In this document: in pieces, positions 6,788-14,097 of the stretch
Layout of the letters: every line of letters begins with the position of its first letter
Numbering within the stretch: the first letter of the stretch is position 1
Origin: DATGUN01 sp035301285
GTDB taxonomy: Bacteria; Bacillota; Bacilli; Bacillales; Amphibacillaceae
Length of the DNA: 14,451 nucleotides
Assembly: GCA_035301285.1 (NCBI GenBank)
Contig: DATGUN010000072.1
Location: forward strand, 1 to 14,451
Reading direction: 5' to 3'
Notes under the pieces: generated by a model
What the model saw: the letters and a program-made list of their open reading frames with translations, nothing else
Told to the model about the DNA's origin: nothing
Databases searched by the model: none
Position numbers and translations under genes: made by a program

Positions 6788-6892
6788 ATGAATAAAAGTG
6801 TTGATGACATATCCAAGAATGCTCGTATCTATGACCGATATTCATTAAAGGAACAAAAACACTATCTATTGGACCAAAAAAATATGTTATAG
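6788..6892 (+). CDS. Possible 34-residue ORF in the sat leader
   Basis: ATG at 6788 opens a 34-codon frame ending in TAG at 6890-6892, 32 bases before sat. The product is highly charged and hydrophilic, with the tract RIYDRYSLKEQKHYLL near its end; it looks more protein-like than random AT-rich translation. Against it, there is no clear Shine-Dalgarno sequence before the ATG. It could be a small protein co-transcribed with the PAPS genes, a leader peptide, or noise. It resembles nothing I recognise. Confidence 0.22.
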   Translation: MNKSVDDISKNARIYDRYSLKEQKHYLLDQKNML

Positions 6893-6924
6893 AAAGCAAA
6901 TTTAATCATCAGGAGGGTTATCGT

Positions 6925-8085
6925 ATGGTTAATCAACCGCATGGCGGTCAACTAGTCAATTGCGAATTGAAAGATGATAACAGAAATAAAACCATCAAAG
7001 AAGCGCGAGAATATCCATCTTTGACGGTCGATTCGTGGACGCTATCAGATATGGAACTCATCGGAGTGGGAGCGTTCAGCCCATTGACGGGATTTATGGT
7101 GGAGGAGGATTACGTCAATGTCGTAGATTCAACCAGGCTTGCAAATGGGACCATCTGGAGTATCCCGATCACATTGCCTGTATCTGAGGAACAAGCTTGT
7201 CGTTTTGCCATAGACGAAAAAATTGCCTTAAAAGGGGAAGATGACATCATTTATGGTGTTCTCACACTTAAGGAGAAGTTTGTCCATGATAAAAAGATGG
7301 AAGCGAAAAAGATATATGGAACAACGGACGCGCAACATCCAGGTGTTAAAAATATCTATGAAAGAGGAGGTGTGTATCTAGGTGGTCCCATCACACTCTT
7401 AAGGCGTCCAGACCGTAGCAAGTTCTTAGAATATAATCTGGATCCAGTCGAAACAAGGCAGATGTTCAAGGAAATGGGGTGGCAAACAATAGTCGGTTTC
7501 CAGACGCGTAATCCAGTCCATCGTGCACACGAATATATCCAAAAGACAGCATTGGAGTCTGTCGATGGTTTATTGTTGAATCCACTGGTCGGTGAAACGA
7601 AGTCGGACGATATTCCTGCTGATGTACGAATGAGGAGCTATGAAACCATTTTAGATAACTATTATGTGAAAGATCGGGTCCGCTTGGTCGTCTATCCAGC
7701 AGCCATGCGGTATGCGGGACCAAAAGAGGCCATTCTGCATGCCATCGTCAGAAAAAACTATGGTTGCACCCATTTTATTGTCGGACGTGATCATGCAGGT
7801 GTCGGTGATTATTACGGCACATATGAAGCCCAGGAATTGGTCGCTCAATACGAAGAGGAACTAGGCATTCAAATATTCAAATTTGAACATGCGTTTTATT
7901 GTACCATTTGCGACAATATGGCAACTGCTAAAACATGTCCACACCCTAAGGGCAATCATGTTCACCTCAGTGGTACAAAGGTACGTGAGCTACTTCGGAT
8001 CGGTCAACGCCCACCAAAGGAATTTTCACGTCCGGAAGTTGCTGATGTTCTGATTGAAGGGATGGATCGGATGCCGGATAACTGA
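6925..8085 (+). CDS. sat: Sulfate adenylyltransferase (ATP sulfurylase)
   Basis: A 386-residue ATP sulfurylase that makes adenosine 5'-phosphosulfate and pyrophosphate from ATP and sulfate in the cytoplasm. It is the homo-oligomeric Sat type, not CysDN. Motifs are QTRNPVHRAHE (193-203), which holds the ATP-binding and catalytic histidines, MRYAGPKEA (261-269), and GRDHAGVG (287-294). The length matches single-domain Bacillus Sat (about 380 residues), with no fused APS kinase domain; that activity is supplied by cysC two genes downstream. AGGAGGG at 6911-6917 gives an ideal ribosome binding site for the ATG at 6925. The next gene begins 32 bases after its stop, so sat, permease and cysC form an operon. 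Unlike the B. subtilis cysH-cysP-sat-cysC operon, no PAPS reductase gene is present. Confidence 0.96.
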   Translation: MVNQPHGGQLVNCELKDDNRNKTIKEAREYPSLTVDSWTLSDMELIGVGAFSPLTGFMVEEDYVNVVDSTRLANGTIWSIPITLPVSEEQACRFAIDEKIALKGEDDIIYGVLTLKEKFVHDKKMEAKKIYGTTDAQHPGVKNIYERGGVYLGGPITLLRRPDRSKFLEYNLDPVETRQMFKEMGWQTIVGFQTRNPVHRAHEYIQKTALESVDGLLLNPLVGETKSDDIPADVRMRSYETILDNYYVKDRVRLVVYPAAMRYAGPKEAILHAIVRKNYGCTHFIVGRDHAGVGDYYGTYEAQELVAQYEEELGIQIFKFEHAFYCTICDNMATAKTCPHPKGNHVHLSGTKVRELLRIGQRPPKEFSRPEVADVLIEGMDRMPDN

Positions 8086-8117
8086 ACAAAATGTAAGACA
8101 AGGAGCCACGGTTTTTT

Positions 8118-9896
8118 ATGTCACTTCAGATGATATTTATATTATGTTTACTGATTGTGATGTTCACGGTTTTGATATGTGAATGGGCACAACCCGCTAT
8201 CCTCTTTTTTTCGGTACTGGTTGTATTGATGTTTTCCGGTATTTTAACCATAGAAGAAGCACTGGACGGTTTCGCGAACGAAGGAGTTCATACTGTTGGA
8301 TTGCTGTTTATCATCGCGGGTGCTGTTCAGAAAAGTGGTTTAATCGATCATATGATAAAAAAATGGCTTCCCAACAGCCATAGTCACATAGGACCGATCG
8401 TTCGCTTTTATCTTCCGGTATCTTTGTTTTCGGCCTTTTTGAATAATACACCGATTGTTGCAACATTTACGCCCGTCATAAAAACATGGTGTGAAAATCA
8501 TGGAATTGCCCCATCGAAATTGTTGATTCCTTTATCATACGTGACCATTTTAGGCGGTATGATGACGTTGATGGGAACATCGACAAACCTTGTTGTCCAC
8601 GGATTGATGCTTGAGTATGGGTTAAGTGGATTTTCATTTTTTACTTTGGCAGTTGTAGGAATTCCGGCGACATTGGTCGGTTTCCTTTATTTATTTACCA
8701 TTGGATATCGGTTGCTGCCGGATAATAAAGGCTTCAGCCAGTCGGATCGCTATGAAATGAAGAAGTATATTGCCGAAGTATTGGTGACATATGCATACCC
8801 ATATCATGGTAAAAGTATTGGGCAAGCTGGCTTACGGGATTTGAAGGGCCTTTACATGATAAAGGTGATCCGTGGAAATGAACAGATTTCACCTGTCAGG
8901 TCATCAACAATCATTCAAAGAGGGGACCGGCTGATTTTTACCGGTTTGATATCAACCCTTGCCGAGTTGCAAAAAGTTAAAGGATTGAAACTGGAAACAG
9001 GAACAAATATAACCTTAGATGAATTGGAGAGTGCTTCAGCCAAACTGGTGGATGCTGTCGTGTCTGAGGATTCCGCATTGTTATCCAAATCCATCAAACA
9101 TTCCCAGTTCCGGTCTCGATTTGATGCAGGCATTGTTGCAGTACACCGCCATAATGAGCGAATTCACAGTAAAGTCGGGGATATTGTGTTAAAGCCTGGA
9201 GATTCGTTGCTGCTCTTGGCAGGTCCTGATTTTGCGGAAAAAGTTCAACATGTCAATGATTTCTTTGTCGTTTCGTCATTGGATACACCCACTGGTCTCA
9301 GGCAGAGTCCCATTAAAGGCTGGCTTTCCATTATGATTTTAATTGTTTCGATTGTAACGGTTGCGCTCGGATGGCTAAGTATGTTCAAGGCGATGGCACT
9401 GGTTGTTGTTGTATTTTTGGCCGGGAAAATCATTACACTGACGGAGGCGAAGGAGGCTGTTCATTTCAATGTTTTGCTGCTGATAGCCAGTTCACTCGGC
9501 ATCGGCACCGCCATGTTGAAAACGGGATTGGCGAAGTGGATGGCTGATGCTCTATTGGCCGTTGGAATGCCGATGGGTTTGATTGTGATTCTGTTTTTAA
9601 TCTATATACTGACGAATGTATTCACAGAGATCATCACGAATAGTGCAGCAGCGGCTATGATGCTGCCGATTGGGATGGAAGTGGCGCAAACGCTGGCTGT
9701 CAATCCTTTAGGCATTGCTGTTCTTATAGCAATTGCTGCTTCGGCAAGTTTCATGACTCCAATCGGTTATCAGACGAATTTGATTGTTTATGGTCCTGGG
9801 GGCTATACGTTTATGGATTATTTAAGAGTAGGGTGTCCACTCAGTATGGTCGTGATGCTTGTATCTGTATTCACAATCTATTATGTCTGGTTTTAA
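8118..9896 (+). CDS. SLC13/SAC1-type anion permease with two RCK_C domains, probable sulfate transporter
   Basis: A 592-residue integral membrane protein of the ion transporter (CitM/DASS-like) superfamily. Hydrophobic segments run from residue 3 to about 200, then a cytoplasmic insert, then further segments from about 403 to the C-terminus. The two re-entrant-type motifs are visible: LNNTPIVATFTP (108-119) with GTSTN (153-157) in the first half, and TEIITNSAAAAMMLP with GYQTN in the second. The central insert holds two TrkA_C/RCK_C-like domains (about 216-287 and 308-375, each ending in a GD.L...G pattern). This architecture is known from SAC1/SLT-type sulfate permeases. Its place between sat and cysC argues strongly for sulfate. 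The ribosome binding site AGGAG is rather far (about 12 bases) from the ATG. Its stop codon TAA forms part of the cysC ribosome binding site. Confidence 0.85.
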   Translation: MSLQMIFILCLLIVMFTVLICEWAQPAILFFSVLVVLMFSGILTIEEALDGFANEGVHTVGLLFIIAGAVQKSGLIDHMIKKWLPNSHSHIGPIVRFYLPVSLFSAFLNNTPIVATFTPVIKTWCENHGIAPSKLLIPLSYVTILGGMMTLMGTSTNLVVHGLMLEYGLSGFSFFTLAVVGIPATLVGFLYLFTIGYRLLPDNKGFSQSDRYEMKKYIAEVLVTYAYPYHGKSIGQAGLRDLKGLYMIKVIRGNEQISPVRSSTIIQRGDRLIFTGLISTLAELQKVKGLKLETGTNITLDELESASAKLVDAVVSEDSALLSKSIKHSQFRSRFDAGIVAVHRHNERIHSKVGDIVLKPGDSLLLLAGPDFAEKVQHVNDFFVVSSLDTPTGLRQSPIKGWLSIMILIVSIVTVALGWLSMFKAMALVVVVFLAGKIITLTEAKEAVHFNVLLLIASSLGIGTAMLKTGLAKWMADALLAVGMPMGLIVILFLIYILTNVFTEIITNSAAAAMMLPIGMEVAQTLAVNPLGIAVLIAIAASASFMTPIGYQTNLIVYGPGGYTFMDYLRVGCPLSMVVMLVSVFTIYYVWF

Positions 9897-9906
9897 AGGA
9901 GGTGAT
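9895..9906 (+). promoter_or_regulatory. Ribosome binding site deciding the GTG start of cysC
   Basis: AAAGGAGGTGAT is a near-perfect complement to the 16S rRNA 3' end and lies 7 bases (counted from GGAGG) before a GTG at 9910. It overlaps the permease stop codon. No comparable site precedes the in-frame ATG at 9859, which would place 12 cysC codons inside the permease gene, so GTG is the likely start. Confidence 0.85.
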
Positions 9907-9909
9907 ATT

Positions 9910-10515
9910 GTGACCAAAGCGAAAAATATTGAATGGCACGATTCAAAAGTAACGAAAGATGATCGGAGAAAGATGAATCATCATAGAAGCGCAGTCGTAT
10001 GGTTCACAGGCTTGTCCGGTTCAGGTAAATCGACTATCTCGGTCGAAGTGGAACATCAATTGCACCAAATGGGAATACGAACCTATCGTTTGGATGGTGA
10101 TAATATACGTCATGGATTGAATAAAAATCTGGGTTTTAGTTCAGACGACCGAACAGAAAATATCCGTCGTATCGGTGAGGTCGCCAAATTGATGGTTGAT
10201 GCGGGGATGATTGTGTTATCTGCATTTATTTCCCCGTATCAAGAGGATCGTGATCAAATACGTGAACAACTGGATGACAATGAATTTATTGAAGTATATG
10301 TCGATGCGCGACTGAAAACGTGTGAAGCACGTGATCCAAAGGGGCTTTATAAGAAAATGCGTGCCGGAAAAATGAATGGTTTGACAGGTATCGATGCCCC
10401 CTATGATGTGCCGCTTATGCCCGAAGTAAAGGTAGACACAGACCATGCCAGCGTCGAGGAATCAGTACAACAGGTTATGTCCTATTTAAAAGCGAAAGGT
10501 TATCTGACATTGTGA
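9910..10515 (+). CDS. cysC: Adenylylsulfate (APS) kinase
   Basis: A 201-residue APS kinase, counted from the GTG start, that phosphorylates APS to 3'-phosphoadenosine 5'-phosphosulfate (PAPS). The P-loop GLSGSGKST is at residues 34-42. RLDGDNIRHGLNKNLGFS follows, with the Asp and Arg residues that bind APS, then DDRTENIRRIGEVAKL and FISPY. Family length and motif order are intact, so the enzyme should be active. The longer frame from ATG 9859 is rejected because it has no ribosome binding site and overlaps the membrane protein. It is the last gene of the sat operon. With no cysH or sulfite reductase following, its PAPS is available to the sulfotransferases that begin just downstream. It converges on the first of them, 75 bases from stop to stop, without a clear U-tract terminator. 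Confidence 0.95.
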   Translation: MTKAKNIEWHDSKVTKDDRRKMNHHRSAVVWFTGLSGSGKSTISVEVEHQLHQMGIRTYRLDGDNIRHGLNKNLGFSSDDRTENIRRIGEVAKLMVDAGMIVLSAFISPYQEDRDQIREQLDDNEFIEVYVDARLKTCEARDPKGLYKKMRAGKMNGLTGIDAPYDVPLMPEVKVDTDHASVEESVQQVMSYLKAKGYLTL

Positions 10516-10590
10516 AAACATTCATGTAAAGCACGTTTCATGGTGTGGTGTGATGCTTCCGAAGCAGCCTGTTTTATCAACTCTATCAGA

Positions 10591-11262
10591 CTACCGACCC
10601 CAGTCGAATCTCTTGTTCAATAACTGGTAGAGATCCTTATTATAAGGTTCGTAATAGTCGAGGAGCTTTTTTCTCGTATGTGGATGTATTTTAGCATAGT
10701 TATGCGTGTTATATTTCTTGTGAACATTGACTGAATAAGCATGGACACCCAAGTAACGAAACACACGATTCATCATTTTCTGAGGCATCTTATCTAATTG
10801 CTCACTTTCCAGAATCAGAAATTGTTCGGCAGGAAATATCTCCATCCACTTTTTTAGTTTCAGTACGTATTTTCCTTGATGTAGATACCCTGGATGTTGC
10901 TGTATGGCTTTTTCAAATGGAATGGCTATCTTCCTTTTTTTCAAGTGCATATGATAGTGGGAATAGACACGGTCTACAGGATTACGTAAAATGACGATCA
11001 ATTTGACATCTGGAATCACGTCAGCTACTTTTTTCGCTACGTCGGGAAATTTCAAATAGCCGGAAGCTTCACCCGTCAGTTGGGTGTTTTCAGGGAATTG
11101 ATGTTGATACCACCTGATTCCCTTGTTGAAATGGATGTTGAAAAAGGCAAGTTCTTTCCTTTTTGCGGGCTCAATCTGCGGATGTTCTGTGATGTATTTA
11201 TATAATGCCGTCGTTCCACATTTCATCTCACCTATAATTAAAAAGTCTGGCAGTTTCCCCAT
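10591..11262 (-). CDS. PAPS-dependent sulfotransferase, glycosaminoglycan type (Sulfotransfer_1 family)
   Basis: A 223-residue sulfotransferase expected to move the sulfuryl group of PAPS to a hydroxyl or amine of a carbohydrate. The 5'-phosphosulfate loop is GEMKCGTT (11-18) with Lys14. KELAFFNIHF (36-45) resembles the KE.HFF segment of heparan sulfate sulfotransferases, making Glu37 a candidate catalytic base. The 3'-phosphate motif LRNPVDRVYSHYHMH (92-106) has Arg93 and Ser101. It has no signal peptide or membrane anchor, so it acts in the cytoplasm, unlike the Golgi enzymes of animals. At 223 residues it is shorter than most relatives but all PAPS motifs are intact. It is transcribed opposite to its neighbours; AGGAG lies before the ATG inside an inverted repeat. 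The acceptor is unknown; context suggests a surface glycan. Confidence 0.88.
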   Translation of the reverse strand: MGKLPDFLIIGEMKCGTTALYKYITEHPQIEPAKRKELAFFNIHFNKGIRWYQHQFPENTQLTGEASGYLKFPDVAKKVADVIPDVKLIVILRNPVDRVYSHYHMHLKKRKIAIPFEKAIQQHPGYLHQGKYVLKLKKWMEIFPAEQFLILESEQLDKMPQKMMNRVFRYLGVHAYSVNVHKKYNTHNYAKIHPHTRKKLLDYYEPYNKDLYQLLNKRFDWGR

Positions 11263-11266
11263 TTTC

Positions 11267-11338
11267 CACTCGCTCCTATCATAAAAGATTGGTTGATTTA
11301 TAGATTACGTTAAAAACAGAAAAACGTTTGAGCGAGTG
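11267..11338 (-). promoter_or_regulatory. Inverted repeat that could mask the ribosome binding site of the first sulfotransferase
   Basis: CACTCGCTC (11267-11275) and GAGCGAGTG (11330-11338) are perfect 9-base complements separated by 54 bases. In the minus-strand mRNA the downstream arm contains the GAG of the Shine-Dalgarno AGGAG and ends 4 bases before the ATG. Pairing of the two arms would hide the ribosome binding site. It is GC-rich compared with its surroundings. A translational switch is inferred; a DNA-binding dyad is the alternative. Confidence 0.45.
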
Positions 11339-11418
11339 TCTTTTTATCTTGAAAAAGGGTAAAAACCGCACGATATTTCACTTAAAACCCGGGACGAAAA
11401 TCATATCAACCCTATTTT

Positions 11419-11446
11419 AGAATACGATATTCCTATTTCATGTCAA
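11419..11446 (-). promoter_or_regulatory. Probable SigmaA promoter of the first sulfotransferase
   Basis: On the minus strand the -35 element is a perfect TTGACA (11446-11441), followed after 16 bases by TATTCT (11424-11419). Transcription would start near 11412, giving a leader of about 150 bases that includes both arms of the 11267-11338 repeat. This looks vegetative, in contrast with the SigmaK-like elements elsewhere in the locus. Confidence 0.45.
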
Positions 11447-11581
11447 ACGTCGTTCCACATTGCAGGTGGTTTTAATATGAATAATTGAAATGAAATTCAA
11501 TGGCTTAAGCAGGAACATGAATGATGTATACAATGAAATCATTCAAACGTGACGATCATTTTATTGTTCAGCAAGTTTAAA

Positions 11582-11619
11582 ATGATAGAAAGTATCATAC
11601 AAAAAGGGTTATGGCCCTT
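11582..11619 (+). repeat. Two small dyads before the second sulfotransferase
   Basis: ATGATA (11582-11587) and TATCAT (11593-11598) form a perfect dyad, closely followed by AAGGG (11604-11608) and CCCTT (11615-11619). CATACAAA at 11596-11603 overlaps them and resembles a SigmaE -10 element, but no matching -35 was found. These may be control elements of the sulfotransferase-glycosyltransferase pair. The rest of the gap between the divergent genes (11263-11649) shows nothing else clear. Confidence 0.25.
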
Positions 11620-11649
11620 GAAATAGATTTGAATGGAGGAAGATGAAAA

Positions 11650-12408
11650 ATGGATTTATTGTTGTCCTCGGCAACCCATCGCTCTGGTTCGACATTATTG
11701 CAGCGCATGTTCAATGCACGGAAGAAGACATTGATTTGGGGAGAAAACGGTGGATGTTTAACCGCATTTCGTAACATTCATCGTAATGCTTTGTATTATG
11801 CTGAGCACTCTAAACAGGAACGTGCTGATTATTTTGCTGGTGGGGAAGAACCGAACCACTGGATTGCCACGATGACACCACCAAAGGAAAATGTTACAGA
11901 ATCAATGGTCCACTCTGTAAAAACGTTTCATGACACACTGTATGTAACTGGTCACAGAAAAACGCACGATTTGATTGGTTATAAAGAGGTCCGATATGGT
12001 GAAGGAGAGTTGAACCTATTCCGGATGTGTTATCCGAACGCTGTCATTCTGTTGCTCATCAGACACCCTGTCGATGTATGGAAAAGTGTTTCCCACAATG
12101 CCAAAATCACACGATATCAGTCTATCAGGCAATTTTCAAGTTTGTGGAATGACCGTGTGAGGTCCTATAATCATCTGTCGCATACCGATGCCAACATTCA
12201 TCTCATCCGATACGAAGATATGATTGCCAAAGATATAGCCACAATGAACCGTATCAAGCAAATCGGGAAACTTAAAGACGAACATATCGATAAGGTATTA
12301 TCGGTGAAAATCAGCTCATCAAGCCGTCCAATTCCCTGGCAACAAGAGCATGAAATCTTAAGACGGAGTCAGCATATGCTCAGAAAAATGGGGTATCGAT
12401 ATGAATGA
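11650..12408 (+). CDS. Second PAPS-dependent sulfotransferase
   Basis: A 252-residue sulfotransferase clearly different from the one at 10591-11262. The PAPS 5'-phosphosulfate loop is SATHRSGSTLLQRMF (7-21), of the RSGST type seen in Stf0-like and Sulfotransfer_3 proteins. The 3'-phosphate motif is LLIRHPVDVWKSVSH (135-149), with Arg138 and Ser146. KEVRYGEGEL (112-121) and IRYEDM (about 195) also match the fold. No signal peptide or membrane helix is present, so it is cytoplasmic. GGAGG at 11635-11639 supports the ATG at 11650; an ATG at 11643 is out of frame. Its last 8 bases overlap the glycosyltransferase gene, so the two are probably coupled and may act on the same glycan. The acceptor may be a sugar, a glycolipid or a protein. 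Confidence 0.85.
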   Translation: MDLLLSSATHRSGSTLLQRMFNARKKTLIWGENGGCLTAFRNIHRNALYYAEHSKQERADYFAGGEEPNHWIATMTPPKENVTESMVHSVKTFHDTLYVTGHRKTHDLIGYKEVRYGEGELNLFRMCYPNAVILLLIRHPVDVWKSVSHNAKITRYQSIRQFSSLWNDRVRSYNHLSHTDANIHLIRYEDMIAKDIATMNRIKQIGKLKDEHIDKVLSVKISSSSRPIPWQQEHEILRRSQHMLRKMGYRYE

Positions 12409-13333
12409 TATTAAGAGACGAATATTTTTATTCAATGCTTATGGAAAATATGGCGGATCCTACATGCTTTATCAGATTGGTCGCATTTGTTACGACGTTT
12501 TTAAAACGCAGGTTTATATTGTACAGACATACAGTGGCAAACGGGGAGGAGATAGATTTCAATATCCATATGAATTTCCGTCCATTTCCATTAAAGAGAT
12601 GTTGGATATCATGACGCCAGATGATGTTTTCTTTTGTAATCCCGTTCATTCACATCAAGCTTTTGGTTCCCGGTTGTCATGTAAAAAGGTAATGTACTTG
12701 CAAGGAGTCAACACCTATACGACGTTAGACAGACATTTTGATCATTATATATCGAATTCAGCTTTTGTCCAGCAGCATGTTAAAAAGTATTATCATATCG
12801 ACTCCAAGATAATTCATCCGTTTATCCATATCGAGCTATTCAATAAAGGGATTCCGTGGAAAAACCGGAGTAATCAAATACTTCTATTGACGTATAAAAA
12901 AGAAACCACATACGAGTTCAAACAATTAATGCGTCGTTACTTGGCAAAGTATCCGCCGGGATCGCTCGTCTTTAAAAGAATTCAAAATCTCCCGCAGGGC
13001 CAATTGGCAATGATTATGGGTCGGCATAAGTATTATTTAACGTTGACCCCTGTAGAGGGATTCGGGTTACCCCCCTTGGAAGCGATGTCGTCTGGGTGTG
13101 TTGTATTGGGATTCAATGGTTATGGTGGACGTGATTATTTCACTTCTCAAAATGCATGTGCTGTCGAATATCAGAACTATGCGCCACTGATTGATTTTTT
13201 ATATGAGATAAACCGAAATCCGGATGTTGGTTCAAGTCTTTCATATAATGCAGTAGATACAGCGAAAGGATATTCATTTGATCATTTCAAAAAGGAATGG
13301 ACTTCTTTTTTGGGAAATCGAGTATTCAAGTGA
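12401..13333 (+). CDS. GT4-like glycosyltransferase (GT-B fold)
   Basis: A 310-residue glycosyltransferase. The N-terminal part includes GKYGGSYMLYQIGRI (15-29), where a glycine-rich loop would bind the acceptor. The C-terminal nucleotide-sugar domain carries VEGFGLPPLEAMSSGCVVLG (218-237), with the E-x7-E pattern (Glu219, Glu227) characteristic of retaining GT4-type enzymes, followed by a G.NGYGGRDYF segment. At 310 residues it is shorter than typical GT4 enzymes (350-400); the N-terminal domain appears compact. There is no membrane segment. It begins 8 bases inside the end of the second sulfotransferase with a weak ribosome binding site, so translation probably depends on the upstream gene. 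A strong terminator follows. Sugar donor and acceptor are unknown; the context suggests it builds the glycan that is sulfated. Confidence 0.85.
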   Translation: MNDIKRRIFLFNAYGKYGGSYMLYQIGRICYDVFKTQVYIVQTYSGKRGGDRFQYPYEFPSISIKEMLDIMTPDDVFFCNPVHSHQAFGSRLSCKKVMYLQGVNTYTTLDRHFDHYISNSAFVQQHVKKYYHIDSKIIHPFIHIELFNKGIPWKNRSNQILLLTYKKETTYEFKQLMRRYLAKYPPGSLVFKRIQNLPQGQLAMIMGRHKYYLTLTPVEGFGLPPLEAMSSGCVVLGFNGYGGRDYFTSQNACAVEYQNYAPLIDFLYEINRNPDVGSSLSYNAVDTAKGYSFDHFKKEWTSFLGNRVFK

Positions 13334-13368
13334 TAGAGGAATGGTCATCATGATAATGGAAGGTTACA

Positions 13369-13400
13369 GGCTAATCATTCAATGATTGGCCGTTCTTTTT
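13369..13400 (+). terminator. Rho-independent terminator after the glycosyltransferase
   Basis: GGCTAATCAT (13369-13378) pairs with ATGATTGGCC (13382-13391) with one G-U pair and a 3-base loop. The T-rich run TTCTTTTT (13393-13400) follows. It lies 36 bases after the glycosyltransferase stop and ends the sulfotransferase-glycosyltransferase transcript. Confidence 0.88.
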
Positions 13401-13410
13401 AATCGTTTGA

Positions 13411-13459
13411 CCATCGAAATAAAACAATCGTCTATTAGTCAACGTAACAGACGATTGTT
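13411..13459 (-). terminator. Rho-independent terminator of the cot gene
   Basis: Perfect 11-base arms AACAATCGTCT (13423-13433) and AGACGATTGTT (13449-13459) form a long hairpin that can be extended by TTA/TAA inside the loop. On the minus strand it is followed by TTTTATTTC. It lies 75 bases after the stop of the minus-strand cot gene and faces the plus-strand terminator at 13369-13400, so the two transcription units are well insulated. Confidence 0.8.
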
Positions 13460-13534
13460 GCGAGATGATGTGGAACCGATCATTGACGTTTTGATTATCT
13501 GTAAAGCCTAGAATAAAACGCGATAAAATAGATA

Positions 13535-14068
13535 TTACATCGGGTTAATGGGATCAAGACAATTGATTCCCATGAAGTGTTTCAGGTCGACTTTTATACA
13601 GATGCCCGTCGCTAAAAAGCCGCACACAGGTTCATCATCGGAGAAGAAACGGCATACGTCTCCTCCCTTATCCATGCAGTAGGACTTGATTTTATAGTCT
13701 CCAGTAGCAGGGGCCAATAATTCCAAGATGACACAATTGTTATTATTCTTCACGAATTTCTTTGCTCGGAAGACAGGTGTTTCAACACATCCAAAAAATG
13801 AGTCTTTATGATGTTTCCCAGGGTTTTTGAATATTCCACTACCAATGAACGGCTGACACGTATCACCGCAATAAAGAACGAACGGAATCGTCGAATATCG
13901 AGGATCATGCTCATGTCTATGGCCGTGCAATTGTTGAATGGAGTTATAACAGCCCGAATAACAATCATCCTTTACCTTATCCTGGGCTTTAATGATATCC
14001 TTGATTGTATCAATCACACAATCATCCATTTGAAACGCATGGCCTCGACTTCTACTATAGCAACCCAT
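13535..14068 (-). CDS. CotY/CotZ/ExsY-family spore outer-coat or exosporium protein
   Basis: A 177-residue cysteine-rich protein of the CotY/CotZ/ExsY family, which self-assembles by disulfides into the B. subtilis spore crust or the exosporium basal layer of the B. cereus group. Family features are an early CVIDTIKDIIKAQDKV (17-32), CYSGCYNSI (36-44), STIPFVLYC (59-67), FRAKKFV (100-106) and CVILELL (112-118). Thirteen cysteines are spread along the chain (3, 17, 36, 40, 67, 71, 94, 112, 131, 139, 149, 157, 170), with a His-rich insert HGHRHEH (48-54). It is slightly longer than B. subtilis CotY or CotZ. AAGGAGGT lies 5 bases before the ATG. A SigmaK-like promoter precedes it and a strong hairpin follows. 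CotY and CotZ cannot be told apart by eye. Confidence 0.9.
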   Translation of the reverse strand: MGCYSRSRGHAFQMDDCVIDTIKDIIKAQDKVKDDCYSGCYNSIQQLHGHRHEHDPRYSTIPFVLYCGDTCQPFIGSGIFKNPGKHHKDSFFGCVETPVFRAKKFVKNNNNCVILELLAPATGDYKIKSYCMDKGGDVCRFFSDDEPVCGFLATGICIKVDLKHFMGINCLDPINPM

Positions 14069-14097
14069 AAAATACCTCCTTAATGATTTATCCCTAT

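Noticed and set aside
6509..6924. S-box, purine or other riboswitch upstream of sat or the hydroxylase operon
   Set aside because: No conserved riboswitch core sequences or terminator/antiterminator pair with a U-tract were seen in either direction.
9859..9909. ATG at 9859 as the start of cysC, adding 17 residues
   Set aside because: It has no ribosome binding site and lies within the permease coding sequence. AAAGGAGGTGAT before GTG 9910 gives a much better start and a family-typical length.
10516..10590. Terminator between cysC and the first sulfotransferase
   Set aside because: GCTTCCGAAGC is a palindrome but leaves a one-base loop and is not followed by a convincing T-run; other pairings (AAGCA/TGCTT) are too weak to call.
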